From Beverwykella pulmonaria (lineage: Eukaryota; Ascomycota; Dothideomycetes; Pleosporales; Melanommataceae): 64,000 nt of DNA. Location: contig BCHH01000012.1 of the NCBI GenBank assembly GCA_001599595.1, forward strand, positions 884,813 to 948,812. The letters are read 5' to 3'. A program made the translations under genes and the position numbers. Of this stretch, positions 1 to 11,875 are shown in pieces; positions within the stretch are counted from its first letter, which is position 1, and each line of letters opens with the position of its first letter. Below the pieces are notes generated by a model. It was not told where the DNA came from, made no database searches, and worked only from the letters and a program-made list of their open reading frames with translations.

Positions 1-717
1 GACCTTCTCGTTGCCTCATCTGTGCCATACCTTGCGGCGGGCGGGAATCACAATTTGCTCCCCATATTCGAGGCAGCACATAGCGTCATGCTTGCCGTTC
101 TATCAGCGCCCCAATCCGCAGAAATAACAGCGAAACATCTTCCTTTCTATATTGATGCGCTTTTCGGTATCTTCCCGCAGAATCTATCTCCCCGGCAATT
201 TCGACTCGCGTTCAAAACACTGATGCGAGTCACCGCCCCACCATCCACTCTTTCAGCATCACATCCTGATCTACCCGCTACATTACTGGAGCTTGTGTTC
301 CACCGTGCTCTCAACGCACCCAAAACTCCTCTGCCCCCCGACGAGACAACACTGGCGCTACAAGGATCAGATGCCCCGCCTCCAGCTCTTTCGGAACAAG
401 CAGTCTTGGCCCTCACGCTTCTCGATGCCTTTCCTTTCCTCTCTGTCCCACTGCTAGAAGATTGGATGCCACTATGCGCAGAGTTGTTGAATGCGATCGA
501 TGATGATTCTATGCGCGAGGCAGTGAAGGCAAGGTATTGGGAGGTGCTTGTGAGTGGAGAGATGGATCCGGAACGGAGCGAGTCGGCGGTCGCGTGGTGG
601 GGCACAAGAGGAGGGAGAGAAATGGTTATGTATGGGAGGGAGAGGGAGCGGGAAGAATTAAAGATGATGAGCGGGGCTTTGCCACCCCAGAACGTTCCAA
701 GAGAGAGCAAGTTGTAG
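1..717 (+). CDS. pex8: PEX8-like peroxin (C-terminal part; 5' end outside the window)
   Basis: The frame is open from base 1, so the gene begins upstream. The visible 238 residues are mostly helical and leucine-rich, with no transmembrane segment. They end in Ser-Lys-Leu directly before TAG, a canonical type 1 peroxisomal targeting signal. Around residues 180-205 the run SGEMDPERSESAVAWW-TRGGREMV matches what I recall of the conserved C-terminus of fungal Pex8. Pex8 is the intraperoxisomal peroxin that links docking and RING complexes during matrix-protein import, and it is known to carry a PTS1 in fungi. The family call is recognition by eye; the SKL is seen directly. GTG at 22 is not the start. 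Confidence 0.7.
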   Translation, partial: DLLVASSVPYLAAGGNHNLLPIFEAAHSVMLAVLSAPQSAEITAKHLPFYIDALFGIFPQNLSPRQFRLAFKTLMRVTAPPSTLSASHPDLPATLLELVFHRALNAPKTPLPPDETTLALQGSDAPPPALSEQAVLALTLLDAFPFLSVPLLEDWMPLCAELLNAIDDDSMREAVKARYWEVLVSGEMDPERSESAVAWWGTRGGREMVMYGREREREELKMMSGALPPQNVPRESKL

Positions 718-1011
718 GATATTGAGTAGTTTTGATGATGCTGTCGATACCCACGGAGGCACGGATAATCACGTTTAAATACGTTTAATATGAAGACTCA
801 AGATACATATGTGCGTCCCAAGTAACTTCCCATGCATTCATATCCTCGTGGAACTGTCAGTTTCTTTGCGATCTTGGCGAGCAAACGCCCCATGGTGAGA
901 CAAGCAGAGGCAACACCCTTTGAGACAAAAAGAGTACATAAGGTCTCCGTTCATCCAGCTGTAGTCTACTCTTCTACCACGGCTCAACAAACCCTAGTCG
1001 CACTGCATGCC

Positions 1012-1790
1012 ATGGATCACCCCCGCTCCAACGATGGCCCTGATCGCAAACCCTCCCGTTCTCGCAGAGACCAAGACAAGACCCGCGACTGTGCTCGCTC
1101 TCGCTCTCGCTCTCGTGCCCAGCATCACCATTACCGCAGTCGTCCGGTCCGCTCCTCTTCTCGCTCTCCTCCAGTTCGACTGCGTGCAGATAGCTATCCC
1201 CAAACACTTCCAGCTCTGCACTCCGACAACCGGCTACGTGAACAACATCTTGAAAGTCCAGTCGATGCCTCTTTGCCCAAGTACTTCGCTAAACCGCTTA
1301 CTTGCTTCTTCTGGTATTATAATGGTCGCTGTAACAAGAGGGACGAAGACTGTGTGTATGCCCATTGGGAGACGGGCTTCCTGGCTGGGGCACCGCTTAG
1401 CTTTGGAGGACCGCTAGGGACTGGTATGTACATTGTGGTCTTGGTTCATGGTTTCTCGCTGCACATGCTAGTCTCTGGGTAGAATAGACTGACCGTAGCT
1501 ATGCAGGGAGTATAGCTGGATCGCGAGCGCGAAGATACACGTCCGGCATTTCCAGGTCGGCCAGTAGTGACCTAGACGAAAGGGAAGAGGCTCTGAAACT
1601 CGAGGAGGAAGACTTGAAAGCTAGACTAGAGGTCGTTACCAAAAGAGAGAATGATCTTGAGAAGCTCGTCCGAGTCAGGGAAAAGGAGCTCAAGCTGCGA
1701 GAGAAGCGCGTCGCAAGGAGGGAGGAAGCGCTGTCAAAGGCCGTGTCTGCATCTTGGACATGTCCCAAGTGTGGCAGTTGGGAGGAGTAA
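1012..1790 (+). CDS. CCCH zinc-finger protein with C-terminal coiled coil
   Basis: There are two exons, 1012-1423 and 1507-1790, with a GTATGT donor, ATGCAG acceptor and phase 1 on both sides, giving about 230 residues. The N-terminal 60 residues are an Arg/Ser-rich RS-like tract. A single zinc finger follows (CFFWYYNGRC...C-x3-H, spacing C-x8-C-x6-C-x3-H), with an adjoining AHWETGFLAGAPL segment. Exon 2 is a charged coiled coil (EREEAL, REKELKLREKRVARREEAL) ending in a CPKCG knuckle. Such CCCH fingers usually bind RNA; that role is inferred here. An in-frame ATG at 832 would add 60 residues, but the composition before 1012 looks like leader, so 1012 was chosen. No specific orthologue was recognised. 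Confidence 0.75.
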
Positions 1791-3026
1791 TCAAGATATA
1801 CGCCCAGAAACGCTGTTGGAGGCATTGCCTGTTGGCTAAGATCGCCCCGTGCTCTCTTGTTTCATATACATCGTTCATTCGTCTTGGTCTGATGGCCTCG
1901 ATTACATAAAATTCGTTATGAGCATAACTGTCTCGGTTCACTCCGTGCGCGTCTCTGCTCGTGGCGATGATAGTCACGGTGATCAGTACTACTTTAATTC
2001 TTTGAGCTCGAGCTTATGGGTCTTACTCTATACCCCACCTGCAAGTACACGGACATTTCGTAATTACATCACACTTCTATATTATCTTAAGTAACAATCC
2101 CCGCACGCTCATCGCTACAAGCATCTGAGACGCTGCCATTTCCTACAGCATTCCAACACATTACCTCAGTACCAGACCTATGGATAATCGACCCATGATT
2201 GCCTGAATCCTCCACGTCTTTTGAATCGTTGCTTATCCGCACTCCTTTTAACCGTATTGTTGGTGATAGTGGGCAGATATGATGTCTGTGATATCAGTCG
2301 CATGGTACACATCATATTCCTTTCACCTTTGGTGTTACGATTGAGATATTTCCGGAAACGAGCGTTTAGAAATTACCTGTGTTAACGAACTCGTCGTCTC
2401 TACATGAGATAGCATAGCATCATCCAAGGGGAGGGCAGACCAGGGTGCTGGTCGCGTTCGAAGCGATCAAAAAGATGAGTGTGGGACTGGGCAGTCTAAA
2501 GATTGATTTCTCACCGCGGAAGAGCAATGGGAATGGAGGGGATAAGTGGGGATAAGTAGGAGAAGAATGGCAGGGGGAAGAGCGAGAATGCGAGTGCCAA
2601 AGAGGGCGAAAAGGAGTGGTATTTCAATGCTATACCGGAGGTTGTCAAAGTATAGTAAAGGGAACGGTGATATGTCGCTCGTATCGTTCAGTTGGTACTT
2701 GAATTGTAGTGGTAGTTCTTGGTTTTGCTTTTTGTTTGTTTTTATTGGATTCGTGTGAGGCTTTTTCAGACCGTTGGTAGGCACGTGGGACACGTATCTC
2801 CCAAGAGAGCAAAGGGGTAAACTATCTCAAGAATTCGCGTAGAATCCTTACGGTGTATTTACTGTAGCGTAATATTTCCTTCCATACACGCCGGTCATCT
2901 GTCCTAAAGTATCATTGAATTCAATATACTCCTTTCTCATCCACCCTGCCAATTGCTCGTAGAGACTCCCTGTCGACACCTGCCAGATCGAATCACCGAT
3001 ATTCTTGCACCAGATTCAACAACCCT
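1791..3026. other. Gene-free stretch between convergent genes
   Basis: This is the 3' flank of both the CCCH gene and the RING gene. I see no supported gene. The open frames here are short, lack splice partners and have no recognisable domain. A small direct repeat (GGGATAAGTGGGGATAAGTAGG) lies at 2538-2559. Confidence 0.6.
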
Positions 3027-4625
3027 CTATCCCATGTGAATCTTGAACCTCTGCTTGACCGCCTTCCTGCACATCGGGCAATTGGTCGCCCTAACCGGAA
3101 TGTGAGAGTGCTTCACCGGAACAACCACATCAGCGCACCACTGACACATAACCATATGTCCACATGGCAGAACCGCAATATCTGCTATTTGGGAGTAGCA
3201 AATTTGGCAGGACAGATTCTTCGTCATCTCCTCATCGGTCAAGGCAGGCGGTCGGCCGGGTTGATCGTCTAATGACAAAAGAGGAGCCTCCGGGGTACGG
3301 CGCGTGTGGAGAGCATTCCGGGCTGAGACTACGGCTTCGGATGCCATCCGGAGACGTGACAGTTCGTTTGAAATTTGCTCGAGGGAGGTACGGAGATCGG
3401 AGGGCATTTCGGAGGTCGAGGCGGAGGCGGAGGCAGTGGCAGAGGTTATTGTCATTGATTCGCTCGGGGGCGCGGATGTCGATGGAGTCGCGCTGTTTAA
3501 ATTGGCCGAAGCACCTGAGGCGTTGGGGTCCACAATGCCAGAGACCGAAGCTGGACCACGTACAGGTGACAGGCTACGCGGCGTGTAGCTTCGGACGTTG
3601 CCCACTTGATGCTCCGATAGAATATTCCTTCGAGACTCCTGCATCACGCCCCACAGGAGCTGTTGTTCTATTTCTTCTCGGTCGTTCAGCGCAAGTCCCT
3701 CTGTGACTGGAACGTTAGTGGTTCCTGCATCTCGCCGCCGTTCGGCCTGCCGATAGCGGTCCCAAGCTCGGTTGTACATGGACGATAGAGGTGACTCGTA
3801 GTCGTCCCGCTGTACATCTTCTCGAGTACCAAACAAGCGTATAAGTCGATCTCGTGCGCGTTGAAGGGTCAGCTCGGTCCGGTTCAGAGGCCGTGAAAGA
3901 CCTGTGGCCTCGCGTTGAGATGGCATGTCCACGTCTTCGATCTCCTCTGGTTGTTGTGTTGCCGTGGCTTCTCTCTCTTCGCCCGATGCTTCTGCTAGCA
4001 AACTGTCGAGAGCGTCCTCAATGCTCTGGTGCGGTGTATCGTCGACCACTTCTTCTGTCGGTATAGTGCTTCGCGAGAATCTATTTTCTGGTCTGCTTGC
4101 ATTGTTGCTAATTCTACGCCGCAACTGGTGCAGGGGTCGTGGCAGAAATCCCGGACTGACTTCTCTTAATGGTTCTCCAGTGACTGCGATGCGGTCTTCT
4201 GTGCCATCTGCCCGCCGCACAATCCGATAGCCCTGGTGGAATTCGAACCACCGCTGTAGGAATGCCGTCTGGTCTGGGTTATGTGGGATCTGAGTGTCCT
4301 CAGCGTGGAGCGGGGGATCGCAACACTGGACGCGGTTGTTCCAGAACTCTGTTTGCATTTGTCAGTACTTTCCAGCTGTTGGGTGTGCCAATTGACGGGA
4401 GGCTAATTGGGTAAACTTACCTTTACAGAACCAACAGTAACTCTGCCATCGTGTTCCGCGCTGGACGAAGCCTACGCCGTCGACATAGACAGCATAAGTG
4501 CGAGAATGCGGGCGATTGTCGGCGCACGCGCAGCAGTTTGGCGTCGATGTGAGGCGGCACGATGTCGCGAGCTTGTGGTCGCAATGTGTGTCTAAACGCG
4601 GGCAGTCGGCGGTGAGAGTGCCCAT
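3027..4625 (-). CDS. RING-finger (C3HC4) protein, probable E3 ubiquitin ligase
   Basis: Two exons, 4625-4421 and 4348-3027, are joined by a GTAAGT/CAG intron in phase 1 and give 508 residues. Exon 1 is Cys-rich (CPRLDTHCDHK, CCACADNRPHS, CWFCKE) and runs into FWNNRVQCCDPP, so the N-terminus may bind extra zinc. The middle is disordered and Ser/Thr/Glu-rich. The last 65 residues are a complete C3HC4 RING: CQIC, then CGHMVMCQWC, then CPMC. RINGs of this C-terminal type resemble those of MUL1/NEURL/IAP ligases. E3 activity follows from the domain; the substrate is unknown. This architecture recurs in filamentous ascomycetes. The gene is divergent from the Nudix gene, with starts 434 bp apart. 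Confidence 0.82.
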
Positions 4626-5059
4626 TGCGATGTATAGTGGGAAATACAGTCAAGGTTCGAGGAAAGAATAAGCTGTATAGCTGTTGCAAGACTGGGTCGA
4701 CGCGTCGTTGTGCATCAAAGTCGCGTGTGGTGTACAACTGCTGGTGAGGTCGAGCGCGGATTTAATGACGTTGAAGCCGAGGTCGCGGGGCAATTCACCA
4801 GCCTTAGCTTGGCAGCCTAGTGCGATCCACACAGCCTAAGCGCCACAATCCCAGGTACGCCTCAGCCACCACAACACGGTCAGTAGACCGGTCATTACTT
4901 TGGGCAGTCATTATGGGGTATAAGCTAAAACCTTGCGGCAGACGACAACCATCTTCTCTTCGGCCCACTTCTGCAGAACCTGGCTGACGAGACAAGCGAC
5001 AAACAACGACAAGCACAGTTCGTGGAACCTGAAGCCCAACTCACATACCTTCTTCCATC
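4626..5059. promoter_or_regulatory. Shared divergent promoter region, RING gene and Nudix gene
   Basis: This 434-bp spacer lies between head-to-head start codons and must hold both 5' leaders. No clear TATA box or known regulator site was picked out. Confidence 0.45.
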
Positions 5060-6098
5060 ATGTCAGAATTCAGCTTCGACTATCCTCTCCCTGCACTAGA
5101 AGCACCTCTAAAACTGCCTTACGACAGCGTCAAAATCACATTACCATCAAAGGACCTTACTGCAAAGCAACTAAGCGAGTTTCCGGCCTTCAAGAAATGG
5201 ATCAAGACGCTCACTCACTCCCTTGCCCTCCAGTACTCAGAGAAAGACCACAAATTCGCCAAGAACCCCTACAAGCTCGAGCATATCGAAGCCCAGTCAA
5301 CAGTTTGGTTCAGCAGGACGAAACTAGGCTTCGTCAAAATCCAGATCACAGTCAAGAATGACCAAGGTCCCTTACCAGGAGCAGTATTTCTTCGCGGAGG
5401 TAGTGTTGCTATGTTGGTGAGTTCGCGCGGTTTTCTGCACTTGTGTCACGACTAAGCAAGCGTAGATGATTCTCCAACCTGACGATGTGCCCACCGAGCC
5501 CGCTACCGAGACAGACAAGTGGGTTCTTCTCACAGTCCAGCCTCGCGTTGCCGCAGGATCAATTGCCTTCACTGAGATCCCAGCTGGCATGATCGACGAC
5601 GGTTCGTTCCAAGGCTCTGCTGCCCAAGAGATCGCCGAGGAGACAAATATCAACGTCACTAACGACGAATTACTAAACATGTCGGAACTAGCAGCACCCC
5701 AAGAAACCGCGTTCAACTGGATGGTAGGAGGTATGGAGAATCCAAGAACTACGACGGAGCCGCTGGATATCGCAATGTATCCGAGCCCCGGAGCCTGTGA
5801 CGAGATGATTCAACTATTCTTGTACCAGAAACGGTTGCCAAGGGACATTATTGAGGCGCTGAGAGATAGGGAGACGGGATCCCACACCGAGAACGAGAAG
5901 ATCACGCTCAAGTTGGTCCACCTTGAGCATCTGTGGAGAGAGTGCAGTCGAGATGCGAAAGCGCTAGCTGCGTTGGCCCTGTACGAAGGACTGAGGAAGG
6001 AAGGCAGGATTCCGAAGATCGAGGAATTGGGTGCTGAGGAGTTGAACAATATGAGGAATAAATTTGCGGTGAAGAAAAAGGAGGCGGCAAAAATATGA
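5060..6098 (+). CDS. Nudix hydrolase, ADP-sugar pyrophosphatase-like
   Basis: Two exons, 5060-5416 and 5466-6098, have a GTGAGT donor and GTAG acceptor in phase 0 and encode 329 residues. The N-terminal domain (to about residue 100) precedes a Nudix fold with the box at about residues 156-180: PAGMIDDGSF followed by QEIAEETNI. The catalytic glutamates (EIAEE) are present. The usual Arg of the REUxEE core is Gln, and the canonical Gly near the end of the box is Asn. The PAGM-D-D opening is like that of plant NUDX14-type ADP-sugar diphosphatases, so a nucleoside-diphosphate sugar is the likeliest substrate (inference). The C-terminus is a charged helix ending KKKEAAKI. No targeting signal is evident, so it is probably cytosolic. 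Confidence 0.8.
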
Positions 6099-8012
6099 TC
6101 GATGGGCAGTGTTCTTTGCTTTGTGGATTTTCGCTTGGCTTTCCTAAAGTTTTTTTTTTTTTTTTTTTGGGAGGGGGGTGGCTCTTCTGCTCTAGGTATT
6201 TGTAAATTACCCAGCTTGTTCCTAATTCAGAACTTCTTCCATTTCAACATCCAAACATGCACCTAAGTGCTTGTCACCCTACACCGCCTAAAGATTCCTC
6301 TTCTTTCGAACTAGTCACTGTTTGGTCAAACTTAATGCCAGGACATCCCCAAGAGGACGTATCGCCTTTACTACTCCGGCTAGTAATCTAAGTTCTTATT
6401 CTTTCTTACTCTCAAGATCGCAAACGGCCCCGTTCTAGTATTATGTTTGTGCTATCAAGCCACAAATTACAAACACTGACAATACACAGCTAAACCTGCA
6501 ACTATGGACAGTTCCACAGACTTCTCAATCGAGTTATAGAACGTGCTCGAGCTACGCGCTCCGATCGTTCATCGCCCTCTCCAGTCCGTGTCAATCCGGA
6601 CAGAATCTCGCAGATTTGAAGTTTGGATGTATATATCAACACTGTCTCTACTGGGGCTTCATCAAGATAATCGACGTTTATTGCGGTGAGGCGCAGCATT
6701 GGGCAAAGAGGGCTTGCAATTTCTAGCCATATGATGCTACAGACTCAATCCGACAGTGTGTTGTAGGTCTTTTGCAACTTCCCTCCGGAAATGCACGCAC
6801 ATCTCTTAAGTCCGTACTAGGTTGTCTATTTATCACTCCGGCCTGCAGAAAGTAGGTAGTTTGGTTGTGGAACGCTTGTATTGGGGGCCAGAGCTCGTCT
6901 CGCCTCACGTAATTGACCGATAGGCTCAGGCTCGTACTCAGGCTCGTGATAGGCCCCGTGAGCGTTGTGCTAGCCTTGAAGCTTGCCATGAGCTTAGCAA
7001 GACAGGCCTATCAGAGTAGAGATAGTAGAGCTTCTCTATCGATCAGTGAGGTGTTGATCCGCCTGAACGGAGACCGAGACGAAACTGGGAGATGCTATCT
7101 AAAAAACAAAAACAAAAAACAATGCTAAAAGGGACGGCGGGTGGGTGATTCAAATCGTCGATCAAGCGTCGCGTGAGAGGCTTGATGAGATGAGCTCACA
7201 TGAGGTGGATGTGTGGATGTGATGAGGCTGAGATATCTCGTCGCGAGAATTCTTGTAGATGAGGTGCTTGGCAGCCTAACTGTAAATAGAACAATACATT
7301 TGTGGAAGCGCCCACCGAGCCGATACATGTTGATTGCGGCGAGGCTTGATAGGCAGAGCGCTTGTAGACTCTGACCGACAGATGCTACTGCCTGACCTTA
7401 CAGTGATGTGTATAGGATTTTTTAAAGTCTATATTAGCCGATTGGGCATAATGAACAAATCGGTACCAACGGCGTATATGGACGCCTATGCCGCATTTGA
7501 CCCGACAGAGTAGGCCAGCGGGTATATCCCTGCTACTATTGGTTACTCGGGGTTAGTCTATGAAATCGTATGTTTTTTTTTTGGCTCTGCGGCACAGCTG
7601 GCACATCAGCTCCAGAATTGAGAGCAATCTCGGTATGCACTAGAATCGTACGGCACAGTTGATGTTAGAACGCCGCTATCTGCTGCATCAATAAAATACG
7701 AGAAGTATTGTTATTAGCTCGGCTAGATACACCCATGTCTTTGCGAGGCGGAACAAATCCCTTGAGGGCGAATGTTGAGCAGATTGCACACTTCAGGGGA
7801 TGATTATGATGTCACATTCACTAGTAGAAGCAATAGCAAAATTACATACACAGGAACTGAATGATTATTATTTAACAGATTTCGGTAATTGATCAGCGTG
7901 TTTCTTTGAGTGAAAGCAAAAACATCACTACTGTACTGTCGACATGTATAGAGAACTTCTCGAACGCCGACGCTCCACCAAACTAATCCCTATTCAGACC
8001 CGAATAATGCCT
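6099..8012. other. 1.9-kb gene-free stretch
   Basis: It opens with an 18-base T run at 6151-6168, just after the Nudix stop. I see no exon pair with matching phases and no recognisable protein domain. The composition varies, and short echoes such as the repeated AGGCTCGT around 6930-6945 suggest old repeat debris, but no terminal repeats could be defined. It forms the 3' flank of the P450 gene. Confidence 0.5.
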
Positions 8013-9731
8013 CTAGTCTGCCCTTCTCTGAAGTTTCAACCACAAAGGGACCTTTTCGACTAACATCATCATCTTCAACGAGTCCCAGTTGAAAGGCTTG
8101 TCTTCGGTCATCGAAATGTCGAAAGACCAGATGACCTTTGCTATCAACAGTCTCATCTCAGCCCAGGCCAGCGGCTTTCCGATGCAACCCGTTGGACCAA
8201 CGTTGAAAGGCTGGCTCGCAGACAAAACGTCGTTCGTAAACTCTTTCGGTCGTTGTTCCAGCGGAAGCCAGCGTTCTGGAATGAAGTCCCAGCCTCGCTT
8301 GAAGTATCTCTCCATATGGAAAACCACGTAAGGCCGAATGGAGATCGAAGTCTAGAAGTTGTGAGTAATTTCATCTTCCATGAGAAGACATAGGAATGAA
8401 GATCGGTACTTACACCTTCTGGGACATAATGACCAGCGTACGTATCGCCGCCCTCAGGAGCAATCCGAGGAAGCCCTCCAGGTACCGCGTAGCACAGCCG
8501 CAGAGACTCTTGGATGATAGCGTCAAGATAGTCGAAACCCTTGGTCGACTCGACGGTAATGTCGGTGTTCGAGTTGTATTTCTCCTTCAGCAGTTTATAG
8601 AACTTCTCCTGCTTCTCAGGATGAGAGGCCAACTTGAAAAAGACACCTAGCAAAGTCGTTGCAGTGGTCTCGGACCCGGCAACCAAAATTATTGCAAACG
8701 TAGACTGAATCTCCCCGAGCGACATCTTATCTTCAGACTGCTCCATTTCCTTTAAAAAAGGCGTAATGAAATCCGGGCGATCCACCTTCAGCTCGAGGCG
8801 CTGCAAGATCTTCCTGTTGGTAAAATCGGTATGTTCTTTCTGTCTATCCAAGATATGCTTTGGAATCATTCGCTGGAGGAGAAATTCCGTTGTCGGGAAG
8901 AAGCGAGCTGCAGCAACAATAATCATGCCTTTGAAAAAGTTGAATAGCGTCCTCACCCATGGATGGTAGGAGCTCTCATGGAGGCAATGAAAAGACTCGC
9001 CCATGGCCAGATCACCAATTATGTCCATGGCGTAGAAGTTGACCCAGTCTAACATGTTCACAACAACTGTACCACTTTCCTTTTGCAAGTCATAAATAGA
9101 CTGGAGTCGTTCGATAAGAGTGTTTGCGTATGATTCAAGCATCGGCGCCTGACTTTTTAAGGCTTGATCGTTGAACGATGGTGCGAGGAGCCTTCTCATA
9201 CGTGCACGAACATTGATGTCCGTCGTAGTTACAATATTCTGAGGCATGTCGTTCGGTGCTAGTCTATAGATTAGAATACAATGCGACTTTAAGGCAAGCC
9301 TGCTCCTCACCAATGTACCATACTGCATCCTTCTTCACCTCTTTGTGCCCAGGTCGATGCATGTAGATATCTCTCCAAGCCTCTTCGACAGCAAACGAGA
9401 CTTCGTTAGGTGCAAGCCTGATCACATCCCCATACTTCTCGTGCATCTTAAGCATGTCTTCATTCAACGAACCGCGAAGTAAAGACACAACATAGGGGAT
9501 TCGGCTCGCAGCCCAAAGTTTGGGCCCAGGATACTTCGAAAGTGGATGAAACCATATTCTTCTGATTGCGCCTGCACATGAGATCTAAAAACAAATAAGC
9601 AGAGAGATATACATAAATTTTCTGGCTCTGCGCAATTTAATAGAAAATTTTGATGCACTTACAAAAACGAGGGATCCTAATATTAGGAATGTAATTCGAG
9701 GCAAGGAGCACAAAGTCGATTGGAGCGACAT
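8013..9731 (-). CDS. Cytochrome P450 monooxygenase, CYP65/TRI11-like
   Basis: Four exons (9731-9663, 9584-9311, 9258-8414, 8351-8013) agree in phase (0, 1, 0) and give 508 residues. An N-terminal membrane anchor (FLILGSLVFISCAGA) precedes the proline hinge FHPLSKYPGPKLW. The I-helix AGSETTATT, K-helix ESLR, PERW and the haem loop FNVGPTGCIG (ligand about Cys452) are all present. The N-terminal third (LWAASRIPYV, APNEVSF, HRPGHKE) resembles isotrichodermin C-15 hydroxylase-type P450s. It should be an ER-bound oxidase using NADPH-P450 reductase. Its place beside the diterpene cyclase suggests it decorates that scaffold (inference). All key residues are intact, in contrast to the cyclase. Confidence 0.88.
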
Positions 9732-9981
9732 GATGAAATATGGTTTGAGGAATGGATTCTAGAAAGGGAATGCTCTATAGAAGGACGATAAGTATATATT
9801 TGAAGTTGTGATGAGTTTGATAGCAATTCAGTTGTGACTGCCGACTGGTGTTGTGGCTCAAGTTTTACCGGCGTGGAAGGTGGATCCTGTCAGTAGAGCT
9901 ATCTGCTACGCCGTAGTCATAAGCGACGACACTCTCGGCTTCTACGCGCCCGTTTGCTGTGCCGTAATATACGCGGGAGAA

Positions 9982-10011
9982 GTCGAATGCGGACCCTTAA
10001 CCGCATTCGAC
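9982..10011. promoter_or_regulatory. Perfect inverted repeat with CGG-N8-CCG core
   Basis: Arms GTCGAATGCGG (9982-9992) and CCGCATTCGAC (10001-10011) are perfect 11-bp inverted copies around an 8-base spacer. It lies about 250 bp upstream of the P450 start, in the 847-bp gap before the rhodopsin-domain gene. CGG triplets in inverted arrangement are the classic target of dimeric Zn(II)2Cys6 regulators, so it is a candidate cluster operator. No regulator is encoded in the window. Otherwise I see no gene in 9732-10578. Confidence 0.5.
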
Positions 10012-10578
10012 ATCACAGTTTCAAACGCCTCATTCTTGCCGCCCTGCCTTAATGCCCTCAAAATTTTCACGTTGCATGTCACTGCAGCAAACGCACATCT
10101 AACCGAACTCCGACACATGTTGGGGTTGCAATATTCCCGGTAAGCTCCATTGATTAAATTGCGGCGTCAAGATAACAGCATGCAGATGCGGCGGAGAACT
10201 TGGCGGCGCCACCCGCGACGGTAACAATCTTCCTAATCGATACGGACCTGTGTATCCTCGCCAAAGTATGGTTCAAGAAGTTACGTCTGACGTGTAGGCA
10301 AATCGCTCGATGTCGGAAGACCACGTTGGTTTATCCAATTTGATTAAACTCTCGAGTACTACTGCATTTGTCGACATAATCTTTGAGATTGATCCGGATG
10401 TTAAACTAGATTATGATAGGCAAGCCAAAATCTCAGTGAAACATACTTGGGATAGATACAATTTGAACTCCTGTGACCTGTATCTACTAAACTAATCATT
10501 CCAGCGGAGAGAACATTCCAGCTTGAGAGCCATTGATTCATCAACACGGCCAATATATACTCGTCATAGCTTCACAGC

Positions 10579-11875
10579 TTAGGGAACCCGACTGTACTTC
10601 ATGTTCCAGTCTTTTCTCACCGATATCTTGCTTCCCAGGTTGTTGTCTTTCACGAGATTCTTTACTGACTCACTGCTTTCCTCCAATGATTGGCTCTTTC
10701 CAACCTCCGTACTGAAATCGCAATTCAGTGTGTTGAATGTATCCAACGGATAAGGGTCATCTGTCTTGCGTCTCATACGCTTCGTTCCAATCGAATGTAA
10801 AATTGAGGGGCGACTGTTACCCTCACTATTTGATGTATTGGTCCCGCTGACCATGTCCATAATCTTTTGTAGAATGGGACGCAGCAGAGGTAAACTGCAG
10901 TTGATGATACCCAGCAAAGGTTCAAGTATCGATAAAACGCCCACCGAGGCGTAGTCGTATGTCGCCTTTGCTTCGCTCGCCATTGATACTTCCACCGTTC
11001 GAATTAGGGTGATTATACATATTCTGGTAAGATATGTCAGTTAACTTCCGGACCTGTGAACACAGTTTCACTCACCCGAATCCCATTCCAAAAATGAGAA
11101 ATAGAGATATTTTCTTTGTCCAAGGCAGCTGCAGTTGCCAGAGAAATGGCATCGGCATGACGATGGTAATGACGTCGGATATCAGATTCTGTATTCCGTT
11201 CCAGAGATAAAAATGCTTTTGATTTCCACAGTGCCCGTTGATGTTCACTTTGTCCCAGTTGTAGGCAAAGGGCTTACATATCAGACAAGCGGCCATGAGT
11301 GTTGCAACCGCACACGCCGCATTCTCGATTAGAAAGATCCAGCAAAATACGATAAACTTGCGTGTCTGGAAGAGTCGGATATACAACAGAATCATTGAGA
11401 TCCTGACAAGAGTATTGCTGGCCGTCCATAAAAATATACCGACGATCATACCCTACCCGTGTATGATTAGCATGAAACAAGGAGGAGATGATATACATTT
11501 GAAGTACCTTGGTAAACCTCTGAATCTGCCCATAAGTGACGTCCTCGATTGGTAGCCCCATACCTTGTACAACCGCTTGATTTGAATCAATTACGTGTCA
11601 ATCGTTGTTTATGGGGTTTTTACTTACTATTTACTGTAGCGCCAACCAAGGCAAGGGCAACAATCTGTGACATGTGAGCTGAATGAGCAACAAGAAGGGT
11701 ACAAAACTCATACAAGTCCAGATATGCAGGTCCAGTCACTTGCATCTAGTCGTACTCCTTTGATTTTTCGAGCCCATAATCTCAATATAACAGCAAAGAT
11801 AGCGAGTAGTCCCGCAACGCCACCGATGATAATTGCTGTTCGCCCCAGAGAGTTGTTTGAGGGAATCAAGACCAT
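10579..11875 (-). CDS. Fungal rhodopsin-domain (SAT4/PTH11-like) integral membrane protein
   Basis: Five exons (11875-11714, 11664-11628, 11575-11508, 11452-11076, 11023-10579) agree in phase throughout and give 362 residues. The protein begins with a helix IIIGGVAGLLAIFAVILRLWAR. It contains several further membrane segments, the family signature ISMILLYIRLF, Cys-bearing loops (CKPFAYNW, HCGNQ) and SILEPLLGIINCSLPLLRPIL near the end, before a hydrophilic tail. This is the pattern of the fungal seven-TM family with the PF20684-type rhodopsin domain. Members often sit in or near secondary-metabolite clusters with unknown roles. It shares orientation with the P450 and the cyclase. The exon 3 donor (GTACTT) is weak, so that boundary is the least certain. 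Confidence 0.78.

Noticed and set aside
832..1011. Upstream in-frame extension of the CCCH protein from the ATG at 832
   Set aside because: Possible, but the stretch lacks the composition of the rest and reads like leader; the downstream ATG at 1012 (GCCATGGA context) was preferred.
2467..2793. Minus-strand frame of about 108 codons
   Set aside because: Low-complexity hydrophobic sequence without domain or splice context, in the 3' flank of two genes.
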